Source: an uncultured Pseudovibrio sp. (lineage in GTDB: Bacteria > Pseudomonadota > Alphaproteobacteria > Rhizobiales > Stappiaceae). From it: a stretch of DNA of 32,910 nt. Under the pieces are notes generated by a model, which saw nothing but the letters and a program-made list of their open reading frames with translations, searched no databases and was not told the origin of the DNA. The position numbers and the translations under genes were made by a program. The stretch is from positions 1 to 32,910 of the forward strand of contig CANNAV010000033.1 of assembly GCA_947502585.1 (NCBI GenBank). Direction: 5' to 3'. Below, one piece after another: positions 1 to 7,779 of the stretch. Within the stretch, counting starts at the first letter, position 1. Each line of letters opens with the position of its first letter.

Positions 1-259
1 ACAGAAACCAAGGCATATATCAAATGGGAAAGCACAGATGAATAAAGCCGCTACGGCAATTTCCAGACATCAGGTTGCGTAATCGCTATCATCGCCTCTC
101 TCATTGAGACCTGCAAGCTGAACGGCATCAACCCGTATCCTACCTTGCCGATACCCTCGCAAAAATTGCAAAAGGCCACAAGCAGAACAAAATCAATGCG
201 CTCTTACCCTAGAATTTTACAGAATTATGATGTCAAGGTGGGGGTAAAACATCGCTTAC
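1..259 (+). mobile_element. IS66-family element, decayed 3' end
   Basis: The window opens inside the tail of an IS66-type element. The transposase remnant ends at the TAG at 210-212. About 45 bases later the sequence reaches CGCTTAC (253-259), which is the reverse complement of GTAAGCG, the usual start of IS66-family terminal repeats. I take this as the right end of the element. Only the 3' end is in the window, so it is unknown whether the rest of the element lies to the left. Confidence 0.7.
85..212 (+). pseudogene. IS66 transposase (TnpC) C-terminal fragment, frameshifted
   Basis: One frame reads IASLIETCKLNGINP, and the next frame continues YLADTLAKIAKGHK and ends in ALLP-stop. Together these match the conserved C-terminus of IS66 DDE transposases (usual pattern AIIASLIETCKLNG.DP.AYLADTL...LLP). 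The two halves are joined by the loss of one base near 138-141: the sequence TAT CCTAC would restore the reading PYAYLAD if a G were present. The gene is therefore broken by a single-base deletion as well as cut by the window edge. Reading before about position 85 does not follow the family well. Confidence 0.75.
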
Positions 260-277
260 GATTAAAAGACCAATCCA

Positions 278-2434
278 CTAGGCTCTGTCTTCGCCCACGG
301 GTTTACCGGCTGCGTAGCTATGGTTGTCAAAATAGTCTATCGTTGCTTCAAAGGCATTTTCCCTGGCCCGTTGCATAGACCGACCCGTATCAGTCCCATC
401 GTAAAGGTCGATGAACTCATTTAGGTCAGATACATAATTCAACGCATCAATTTGTGTTCCGTCCGGGTTTAATTTTGCCAAACCGAGATCTAAGCCCAAT
501 GTGTCATCCAGCTTTTGGCCGACCCAGAGCGCCTCATGGATTGAATGTCCGCCGTCATAGTTCAGGAACATGGCGGTTGCGAGCATGTACTCTTTGGAAT
601 CCGGCACCTGGTCCAAATTGTCGCAGGTGTCTTTCATATACTGCAGAAAATATAGGTTCACATTGGTTGTACCCGAAGCGCCGGAAGCAAATGGTATTCC
701 GTGAGAGAGTGATACAACCTGAGACTGACTAGGATTTTGCAGTTTCGGAAGAATGTATTCTGCCGGATGAGAACTTGGGGTCTTGTTCATATCCCCTTCA
801 AATGAGACACTGGGGGGCTGATAGCCAAGTGTAATGCCAGCATGTACGTTTTTGGGTTTTTCAGTTCGCCCAGTTGAATGCTTTTCTTTGCCTGTTCTCT
901 CCATATCCTCCGGGGCATCTGTTCGGTTTTGTTCCCTTATGATTTCGACATACGTCTGGCCTGCTGCCTGCATGTAAGTGACCATATCCGGGACGCGTCT
1001 GCCATCATCCATGCAAAGTATCCTGCGGTCTTTAGAGTATACTTTTGTAAGACAACCATGCAGGCAAACCGCTACTCCCGTAACCAGCATTGGAATGGCA
1101 ATGGCATCATATCCGTTTCGGGTTGGGGCAGCCAGGAACTTATTCAAACTGCGAAGCGCATCGTTGCGTGTACCCTGGGCCATTTCCATTAGTTCAGGAC
1201 ACTCCGGCATCCAGAACCGCCTTTTGCCAGACAGCGTATCGTGGATCGACATTGCTGTGAATTCCCGCACACGTGGTGTCTGATGGTTCATCAAATCGTT
1301 CAGGCCACCTTTCATTTTGTGCGCTGATTCCAGCACGGGCTGCGGCGTGTCATGCACCAGATCCGCAATAAAGGTGCTATCCAGAACGCGGGAGTATATC
1401 GCGTCCTGCAACCTGGTCAGTGGCGGGTTGTCACTCTCACCTAGCTGAGCCAAAAGCTTTGTTGTCTGAACCGTCAGATCTCTCAGGCCTGCGCCCAGAA
1501 GGCGTTCAGTAACCGACGCCAACAGTACACGGGTATCTGCCACGAGAAGTTTATGGCTAAGGATCTGGTCCTTCACCTGTCCATCAATTTCCCCCAAAAC
1601 CACCGCTTGTTTGGGGGACAGAGCCGGTTTTTGTATTTCATTTCTGATGAGCGCGAGCAGATGAGTGGTGACTTCACCGGGCACACGAACAACATCCCCT
1701 CCCTGTGCCGCATTCTGCTTTCTTACGCTTTCAGGATAGACAAGGGCTTCATGCACGGCCTTAAGCGAAATAGAGACAGCCTTTTTCAAAACAGCGTTGT
1801 CTGCCCCCTCAAGGAAGCACAGCGACCGCACGATGCCGGATATGCCCGCCGCGTCTGAATTCTTTGCCAGCTCAATAATCCGTGTTGTGAGAAGTTCTGC
1901 TGCTTTTTGCGGAGTATCTGGAACAGCAGCACCTTCAAAAAAGACTTCCAGCGTCAGCCTTTTGCCGTAGGCATGGGCTTTTTCAATACTTGCTTTAATC
2001 TGTTCCCTGGCTAGCTCAAAGTCTTTGCGTGGCTTATGACAGAGTTTTTCTATCAGCTTCTCTCTCGGAAGATCTGATTTACTAGAGAGAAAATGGTCGA
2101 GCGCCTTCTCCGTAACTTCTGAACTGAAAGAAGAATTGAGGTCCTGCCTGAGTTCACGAAGGGTCGCTTTAAGCTGAGGTGTTTTCTTCTTCACGTCGCT
2201 GAGAGAGTGTTCAATGACAGGTTCACCCTTCTTAATGTTACTAACCACAAACGCATCATCAACAGCATCTGCAAAAGTCGGATATGTCAGTCCTGTTTCT
2301 TGAAAAACCGACCACATCCAACTTTCTTCTATAGGCGTTAAGTGGGCCTCAGATTGTTTTGACTTTGTTACAGGCATCGGACTGTTTCCCTGATCTCTTG
2401 GGGAGGTGACAAAATTCGGGCCCTGCAACGACAT
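278..2434 (-). CDS. large effector-like protein of unknown function
   Basis: I do not recognise this 718-residue protein. It has no signal peptide and no membrane segment. The first about 400 residues are helix-rich and charged, with several Leu-rich amphipathic stretches. A low-complexity linker rich in Lys, Thr, Glu and Pro lies around residues 500-550. A C-terminal domain of about 150 residues carries the blocks GIPFASGASGTTNVNLYF and FLNYDGGHSIHEALW, with Gly, His and Glu that look conserved-domain-like. This layout resembles secreted effectors or toxins, but that is inference and no family is claimed. ATG at 2434 has a weak ribosome site. A second ATG at 2377 (residue 20) is preceded by AGGGA at about 9 bases and may be the true start. 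The gene stands alone between IS66 and IS5 remnants, which suggests acquisition by transfer. Confidence 0.7.
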   Translation of the reverse strand: MSLQGPNFVTSPRDQGNSPMPVTKSKQSEAHLTPIEESWMWSVFQETGLTYPTFADAVDDAFVVSNIKKGEPVIEHSLSDVKKKTPQLKATLRELRQDLNSSFSSEVTEKALDHFLSSKSDLPREKLIEKLCHKPRKDFELAREQIKASIEKAHAYGKRLTLEVFFEGAAVPDTPQKAAELLTTRIIELAKNSDAAGISGIVRSLCFLEGADNAVLKKAVSISLKAVHEALVYPESVRKQNAAQGGDVVRVPGEVTTHLLALIRNEIQKPALSPKQAVVLGEIDGQVKDQILSHKLLVADTRVLLASVTERLLGAGLRDLTVQTTKLLAQLGESDNPPLTRLQDAIYSRVLDSTFIADLVHDTPQPVLESAHKMKGGLNDLMNHQTPRVREFTAMSIHDTLSGKRRFWMPECPELMEMAQGTRNDALRSLNKFLAAPTRNGYDAIAIPMLVTGVAVCLHGCLTKVYSKDRRILCMDDGRRVPDMVTYMQAAGQTYVEIIREQNRTDAPEDMERTGKEKHSTGRTEKPKNVHAGITLGYQPPSVSFEGDMNKTPSSHPAEYILPKLQNPSQSQVVSLSHGIPFASGASGTTNVNLYFLQYMKDTCDNLDQVPDSKEYMLATAMFLNYDGGHSIHEALWVGQKLDDTLGLDLGLAKLNPDGTQIDALNYVSDLNEFIDLYDGTDTGRSMQRARENAFEATIDYFDNHSYAAGKPVGEDRA

Positions 2435-2860
2435 TTTCCGGCCAGGACCCTGAACGGAGATTTGAATTTACTCACATGTGCTAGTTCCAACCCCGATACA
2501 ACGCTGCGTGTTGATGAGGCCGACATCAGGTAGAATAATAGTTTCGTCCCAACATAGGTACCAAATGCGACACGCTGTTCTAAATACTGCATTGATATAC
2601 AAAGATAATCCAAGTTTCATTTCCCCGTGAAAATACGGCTCTGACCGCAAGCAGAAGTAAAGAAGTGAATATAGAGGCCAGGAAGTACGCTATACAGTTA
2701 TTATTAAAACGAGCATTTCCAACCTATGAAACATTCGATGAATATCACTGATTAAAATGCATAAAATATACAAAATGAATGTGATTTTCTCCTATTCATC
2801 AAAGCAATATACTGAAGCAGCCAAATTCGTAAAATTGAAGCGAGGCTGACAAAATCCCCA
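2435..2860. other. non-coding gap upstream of the effector-like gene
   Basis: About 425 bases without a convincing gene. Short open frames on the minus strand (2368-2613 and 2468-2650) overlap each other and have no recognisable protein character. The stretch from about 2650 to 2850 is AT-rich and should contain the promoter of the leftward gene. I could not pick out a confident -35/-10 pair. Confidence 0.4.
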
Positions 2861-4020
2861 GGGCCTGTTGACATTCACGTTCCGGGTTCCATTTTTCTTA
2901 GGGTATCCCTAAAAATGCCAAACGTGATTTTGTAGTATAGTCAATCAGTTACTTCGTTGAGGTTTTCTGGATCATGGGACAACCTGGGTTTTCTGATATT
3001 GCCACTCGCTATAAGGAGCTTGACGCCAGTAATGATCCGTTGGCAAGGATCGACAAGGTTGTTCCATGGGAGTGCTTTCGCGTGCGCCTTGAGAAGGCCT
3101 GGCGTGTACGCCGGGAAGATCGCAAGTCGAAAGCTGGTCGCAAACCCTGGGACGCTGTTTTAATGTTCAAAGCGATTGTTCTGTGCGCACTTTATAACCT
3201 GTCGGACGATCAGGCTGAATACCAGATCCGTGACCGGCTGTCGTTCCTGCGGTTTTTGAGATCAGCTCTGGAGGACCGGGTTCCCGATTGCAAAACAATC
3301 TGGATGGATCGCGAACAACTGGCACAGGCAGATGTCATCAAGTCGCTGTTCGATGATTTTGACCACTACCTGAAGGGGCACGGTTATCTGGCTATGGGTG
3401 GCCAGATTATTGATGCATCGATCGTTCCGGTTCCAAAGCAGCGCAACTCGCGCGACGGGAATGCTGCGATCAGATCCGGTGAGGTTCCTGAAGGCCGGGC
3501 CGATCAAACGGCGAAACTCCGGCAGAAAGACACGGATGTCCGCTGGACGAAATAGCGAGGTCAAAACTATTATGGTTACAGGAACCACATCAATATCGAC
3601 CGCCGACACAAGTTGGTGCGTCGCTACAAAGTGAGCGATGCAGCGGTGCATGACAGCCAGCCCCTGGACGCGCTTCTGGATGAGAATAATACCTCTTCGC
3701 AAGTGTGGGCCAATAGCGCCTGTCGCTCAGCTGAGATCGGGCAAAAGCTGGCAGACAAAGGCTTGAAAAGCCGGATACACCGCAAGGGCCAGCGTAACAA
3801 GCCGCTGAGCAAGAGGCAGCAGCAGGGTAATAAAACCCGCTCATCGGTCAGAGTTCGTGTCGGGCATGTCTTCGGAGCCTAAAGCAATGATATGGGCGGC
3901 ACTCTTGTTCGATCAATCGGCTTGATGAGGGCCAAAGCACACATTGGACTGAAGAACCTGTGTTATAACATGCGACGACTGGTACAGCTGGAGAACAAAG
4001 TATGCGAGATCTCCCGCTAA
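2861..4020 (+). mobile_element. IS5-family insertion sequence, inactive
   Basis: The sequence starting GGGCCTGTTGACATTCACG at 2861 has the form of an IS5-group left terminal repeat and lies 113 bases before the transposase start. The transposase reading frame ends at 4020. No matching inverted copy of the left end was found between 4021 and 4240, so the right boundary is uncertain and may be decayed. The element lies between the effector-like gene and ugd. Confidence 0.6.
2974..4020 (+). pseudogene. IS5-family transposase with two in-frame stop codons
   Basis: The frame starting at ATG 2974 encodes a typical IS5 transposase N-terminus (MGQPGFSDIATRY, then NLSDDQAEYQIRDRLSFLRF and GGQIIDASIVPVPKQR, where the Asp is the first acidic catalytic residue). 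It is stopped by TAG at 3553-3555 straight after DVRWTK. The same frame then resumes with YYGYRNHINIDRRHKLVRRY and continues to GHVFGA. TAA at 3880-3882 stops it again where the family has a Gln. It resumes once more with SNDMGGTLVRSIGLMRAKAHIGLKNL and ends at TAA 4018-4020. With the two stops read through, it is 348 codons and essentially complete. There is no frameshift, so the decay is by two point mutations. Confidence 0.9.
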
Positions 4021-4240
4021 CTCCCGAAAAATCGGCAATACCCTCAACTTCCCCTAATCTGATGTTTCCAAAATCAACCGAAAACGGATAAGCGCCATAA
4101 ACAGCGTGCTTTTCAAAGAGGCGCTACAGTCCTTGTCCAAACGATACAACTTTTCAAAGGTGCCTTTATGTACTATTGCGTTTCGACTTAATCAAACCTA
4201 TTTGCACATCCAGAAGTGATCGGCTCGAGCAGGAGACACA
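4021..4240. other. gap between IS5 pseudogene and ugd
   Basis: This stretch should hold the right end of the IS5 element and the ugd promoter. The related strings CTTTTCAAAGAGGCGCT (near 4110) and CTTTTCAAAGGTGCCTT (near 4151) form a loose direct repeat. No clear inverted match to the left IS end is visible. Confidence 0.3.
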
Positions 4241-5557
4241 ATGATAATTGCAGTAATAGGCAGCGGCTACGTGGGGTTGGTTTCAGGCACCTGTTTCGCT
4301 GATTTTGGTCACGAGGTCATCTGCGTTGATAAAGCTGAAGACAAGATTGAAAAGCTGAAGAACGGACAGATTCCAATTTATGAGCCAGGACTGGAAGAAC
4401 TGGTGGCCGGTAATATGAAAGCTGGCCGTTTGAGCTTTACAACTGAGCTGTCTGATGCAGTTCGTAAAGCCAACGTCATCTTCATCGCAGTTGGTACCCC
4501 TTCCCGCCGCGGCGACGGGCACGCGGATCTCAGTTATGTGTATGCCGCAGCGGAAGAAATAGCAACATCCCTTAATGGCTTTTCAGTCGTTGTCACAAAA
4601 TCAACAGTTCCGGTTGGTACAGGAGATGAAGTAGAGCGCATTATCCGCGAAACAAATCCGAATGCTGACTTCGAGGTTGTTTCAAACCCAGAGTTTTTGC
4701 GGGAGGGCGCTGCGATTAATGACTTCAAACGTCCCGACCGTATAGTTGTGGGCCTTTCCCATGAGCGGGCGAAGTCAGTAATGACTGAAGTCTACAGACC
4801 TTTGTACCTCAACCAGTCTCCGATCCTGTTTACGAGCAGACGCACTTCTGAGCTGATCAAGTATGCCGGCAATGCCTTTCTTGCAATGAAAATCACCTTC
4901 ATCAACGAACTTGCTGATCTGAGTGAAGCTGTTGGAGCAGATGTTCAGGATGTTGCCCGTGGCATTGGTCTTGATAACCGTATTGGTTCCAAGTTCCTGA
5001 ATGCTGGCCCTGGTTATGGCGGTTCATGCTTCCCGAAAGATACACTTGCGCTTGTTAAGACTGCGCAGGACCATTCCAGTCCCGTTCGCCTGATTGAGAC
5101 AACCTGTTCAGTCAACGATCAGCGCAAGCGTTCTATGTCCAGGAAAGTGGCCGCTGCAATTGGTGGGGATGTCCGTGGCAAGAAAATCGCAATGCTTGGT
5201 CTGACTTTTAAGCCAAACACAGACGATATGCGCGACAGCCCGGCCCTTTCTATCATCCAGGCGCTTCAAGATAAAGGTGCTGACATTCACGCCTATGATC
5301 CCGAAGGTATGGATTCCGCTATGGAGCTTTTGGAGGATGTTACATTCGGAAGTAATGCCTATGAGATTGCAAAGGGTGCGCATGCTCTGGTTATTGTGAC
5401 CGAGTGGGATGCCTTCCGTGTTCTCGATTTCAGCCGCCTTAAGGACAAGATGGTTACACCTGTTCTCGTGGACCTTAGAAACATCTACGGCAAAGACGAA
5501 GTTGTCAAACACGGCTTCTCTTACACCTGTATTGGACGTCCTGACGAAGAACTCTAA
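4241..5557 (+). CDS. ugd: UDP-glucose 6-dehydrogenase
   Basis: This 438-residue enzyme oxidises UDP-glucose to UDP-glucuronate with two NAD+, supplying uronic acid for surface polysaccharides. The N-terminal Rossmann motif is GSGYVGLVSG (Gly7, Gly9, Gly12). The active-site motif GYGGSCFPKDT puts the catalytic Cys at residue 263. A conserved Lys lies in SELIKYAGNAFLAMK. The C-terminal UDP-binding domain contains GLTFKPNTDDMRDSP. The length is normal for the family, which is called rkpK in rhizobia. The start at 4241 is supported by AGGAG at 4231-4235, five bases upstream. A hairpin terminator follows, so it is probably transcribed alone. Confidence 0.96.
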   Translation: MIIAVIGSGYVGLVSGTCFADFGHEVICVDKAEDKIEKLKNGQIPIYEPGLEELVAGNMKAGRLSFTTELSDAVRKANVIFIAVGTPSRRGDGHADLSYVYAAAEEIATSLNGFSVVVTKSTVPVGTGDEVERIIRETNPNADFEVVSNPEFLREGAAINDFKRPDRIVVGLSHERAKSVMTEVYRPLYLNQSPILFTSRRTSELIKYAGNAFLAMKITFINELADLSEAVGADVQDVARGIGLDNRIGSKFLNAGPGYGGSCFPKDTLALVKTAQDHSSPVRLIETTCSVNDQRKRSMSRKVAAAIGGDVRGKKIAMLGLTFKPNTDDMRDSPALSIIQALQDKGADIHAYDPEGMDSAMELLEDVTFGSNAYEIAKGAHALVIVTEWDAFRVLDFSRLKDKMVTPVLVDLRNIYGKDEVVKHGFSYTCIGRPDEEL

Positions 5558-5567
5558 TTAATATTAG

Positions 5568-5602
5568 CCCGGCGAATTTTAGGCTTTTGCCGGGACTTTT
5601 CC
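5568..5602 (+). terminator. rho-independent terminator after ugd
   Basis: CCCGGC (5568-5573) pairs with GCCGGG (5589-5594) around a 15-base loop and is followed by ACTTTTCC. It lies 10 bases after the ugd stop codon. The T-run is short, so strength is uncertain. Confidence 0.6.
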
Positions 5603-5753
5603 TGCCTCCCTCATTCCATGCCCAGCTTTCGGGTGCCGGGAGACAATTGCGGTTTGCTTTCAACTCGCCAATCATGCGAATTTTAATTAACGTAAGGGCA
5701 GATTCTCTTTTAGCTACTCCCAGGAGCTTTAAGAGCTGAGAAAAGTCTGCATA

Positions 5754-7763
5754 TTGGAAGATTGCCGGAGCCGATCTAAGTTGCTTTACAAGCGCCAAAA
5801 CAGAAGAGAGAGTAAAGCCTCCGGCTGGCCGTGTAATATCGAAACTCCGTGCGCTGCTGCGTTGTTTGTTTGCTTTTGCCTGTCTTTCAGTACTTTCTCG
5901 CAGGCCTATGCGTTTGAACTATTCGGATACCACCTCTGGGGTAAGAAGGCCGAGGCTCAGGAAGACGGCTTAGCTGGAATACCAGAACCGACACCTTACA
6001 CTGTTGAGTTCCTCGTTGTCGGGGAACATGAAGATCAGCCGGGTAAGCTTGAGGAAGAGTTGCAGTCCGCCAGCCTTCTTGTTCAGGACGTCAAGAAGCT
6101 TCCGTCCGGTGCCAGTGGCGTACTCGCTCGCGCAACCCAGGATTTTGAGCGCCTTATCGGTAAGCTTTATGAAGATGGATACTATGGTGCTCTGGTTCAG
6201 ATCACCGTAGCGGGGTCTCCACTTAATCAAGCGATCCTTCAGCCAGAGAAGGTTGCAGAGCGCCCTATTCCTGTTCGCGTGGAAATTAACACAGGTGCCC
6301 AGTTTACCTTTGGCATTGCAGAAGTAAGTTATAAACACCCGGCGACAGCAAATGCTCTTGCCCTGCCCAACGCCCAGACACTCGGCCTTGCAGATGGCAT
6401 GCCAGCACTTTCGGATAAAGTGCTGGAAGCAGAAAAGCAGGCCGTTAAGTTCCTAAAAGATTCAGGTTATCCATTTGCAAAGGCTGGCAACCGGCAACTT
6501 CTGGCCAATCACTCCAATCAGACGCTCAAGGTCAAGCTGGATATTGTCAGCGGCCCCTATGCGCGTTTTGGACCGGTTTCGGTCTCAGGTACAGTCAAAA
6601 TGGACCCCGAGTTTGTTCGCAGTTACGCTAACCTTCCTCAAGGTGCGCAGTGGGATGCTAAAGTCATTTCGCACGCTCGCAGCCGATTAAGGGACCTGGA
6701 AGTCTTTTCAAACATTCGCTTCGAACCTGACGACCAACTGGACACAAACGGAGAGCTGCCCTTAACGATTGTAGTGTCAGAACGACCTCGGAAAGTCTTT
6801 GGGTTCGGTGCCAATTACTCCAGTAACGAGGGTGCTGGCATTGAAGGATACTGGCGACATCGCAATCTGTTTGGAAAAGCGGAGCGCCTTTCAGTTACCG
6901 GTGCAGTTGGTCAGCTTCTGGCCGCAGATAATGAACAGATCGAGTATGCCGCACGGATCACTTTTGAAAAACCCGGAGCAATTGGCCCGTTGACCGCCTT
7001 TTCAACAAGTGTTGCTGCCGTCCAGGAAAATCCGGATAATTATCGCAGCACCTCGTTTACTTACGACGTCTATCTTTCCCGGGATTTTACTGAGGCATTG
7101 AGCGGTCGAATTGGAGCTGAAGCCTACTTTGCCAAAGAGCGAGATGTTTTCGGCCAGAATGACTACTTCCTTCTGGGAATACCAGCAGAGCTGACCTACG
7201 ACACACGCAATGACACCCTGAACCCGACCAGGGGTATTGAAGCAAAGTTATTATTTGAGCCAGCCTATGACGTGCCTGGCAATGCCGAGAACCTATATTC
7301 TCAAGGCTCAATAGCCAGTTATCTGCCAATTATAGGCGCGGATCGTGTTGTTTTAGCCGGCCGCGTATCCGCTGGCGCTATTATTGCTCCATCCGTTCAG
7401 GATGTGCCCGCGGCACGGCGATTTTTCCTTGGTGGCGGGGGAACAATCCGGGGGTATGCTTATAAAAACGTGGGCCCCCGTCTGGATAATGAAGTTACGG
7501 GAGGACGCAGCTTTGTGCTATTTAACGGCGAAGTCAGAACAAGAGTCACTGAAAGCGTTGGTCTTGTCGGGTTCATAGATGCAGGCGCTGCGTATTCAAC
7601 CCAGTTTCCAGACTTTAATGAGCCCTTCAGCGCAGGTGTTGGCGGAGGTCTGCGCTATTTTACACCTGTTGGCCCATTGCGACTTGACGTTGGTGTCCCT
7701 CTTGAACCCCAGCACAATGATCCATCATTTGCAGTTTATATTGGTTTAAGTCAGTCCTTCTAA
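5754..7763 (+). CDS. tamA: TamA, BamA/Omp85-family outer-membrane assembly protein
   Basis: Outer-membrane partner of TamB in the translocation and assembly module, which helps insert autotransporters and other membrane components. A hydrophobic signal segment ends near SQAYA (about residue 53). A periplasmic part (about residues 70-340) is consistent with POTRA domains and includes NTGAQFTFG and SGPYARFGPVSVSG. The C-terminal about 320 residues form the beta-barrel. It carries FFLGGGGTIRGYAY, whose RGY is the Omp85 loop-6 motif, and ends in SQSF with a terminal Phe. The start is uncertain: 5754 is a TTG codon with no close ribosome site, and the region before the signal segment is unusually long and Arg/Lys-rich. 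TTG at 5781, with GGAG about 10 bases before, is an alternative. tamB follows 16 bases after the stop. Confidence 0.92.
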   Translation: MEDCRSRSKLLYKRQNRRESKASGWPCNIETPCAAALFVCFCLSFSTFSQAYAFELFGYHLWGKKAEAQEDGLAGIPEPTPYTVEFLVVGEHEDQPGKLEEELQSASLLVQDVKKLPSGASGVLARATQDFERLIGKLYEDGYYGALVQITVAGSPLNQAILQPEKVAERPIPVRVEINTGAQFTFGIAEVSYKHPATANALALPNAQTLGLADGMPALSDKVLEAEKQAVKFLKDSGYPFAKAGNRQLLANHSNQTLKVKLDIVSGPYARFGPVSVSGTVKMDPEFVRSYANLPQGAQWDAKVISHARSRLRDLEVFSNIRFEPDDQLDTNGELPLTIVVSERPRKVFGFGANYSSNEGAGIEGYWRHRNLFGKAERLSVTGAVGQLLAADNEQIEYAARITFEKPGAIGPLTAFSTSVAAVQENPDNYRSTSFTYDVYLSRDFTEALSGRIGAEAYFAKERDVFGQNDYFLLGIPAELTYDTRNDTLNPTRGIEAKLLFEPAYDVPGNAENLYSQGSIASYLPIIGADRVVLAGRVSAGAIIAPSVQDVPAARRFFLGGGGTIRGYAYKNVGPRLDNEVTGGRSFVLFNGEVRTRVTESVGLVGFIDAGAAYSTQFPDFNEPFSAGVGGGLRYFTPVGPLRLDVGVPLEPQHNDPSFAVYIGLSQSF

Positions 7764-7779
7764 TCAGCACCGCCCATAA

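Noticed and set aside
2368..2650. 81- and 60-residue minus-strand frames upstream of the effector-like gene
   Set aside because: They overlap the gene's own N-terminus in other frames and lack motifs. I do not claim a chaperone gene here.
3262..3702. 146-residue minus-strand frame within the IS5 gene
   Set aside because: It is antisense to the transposase and shows no protein features.
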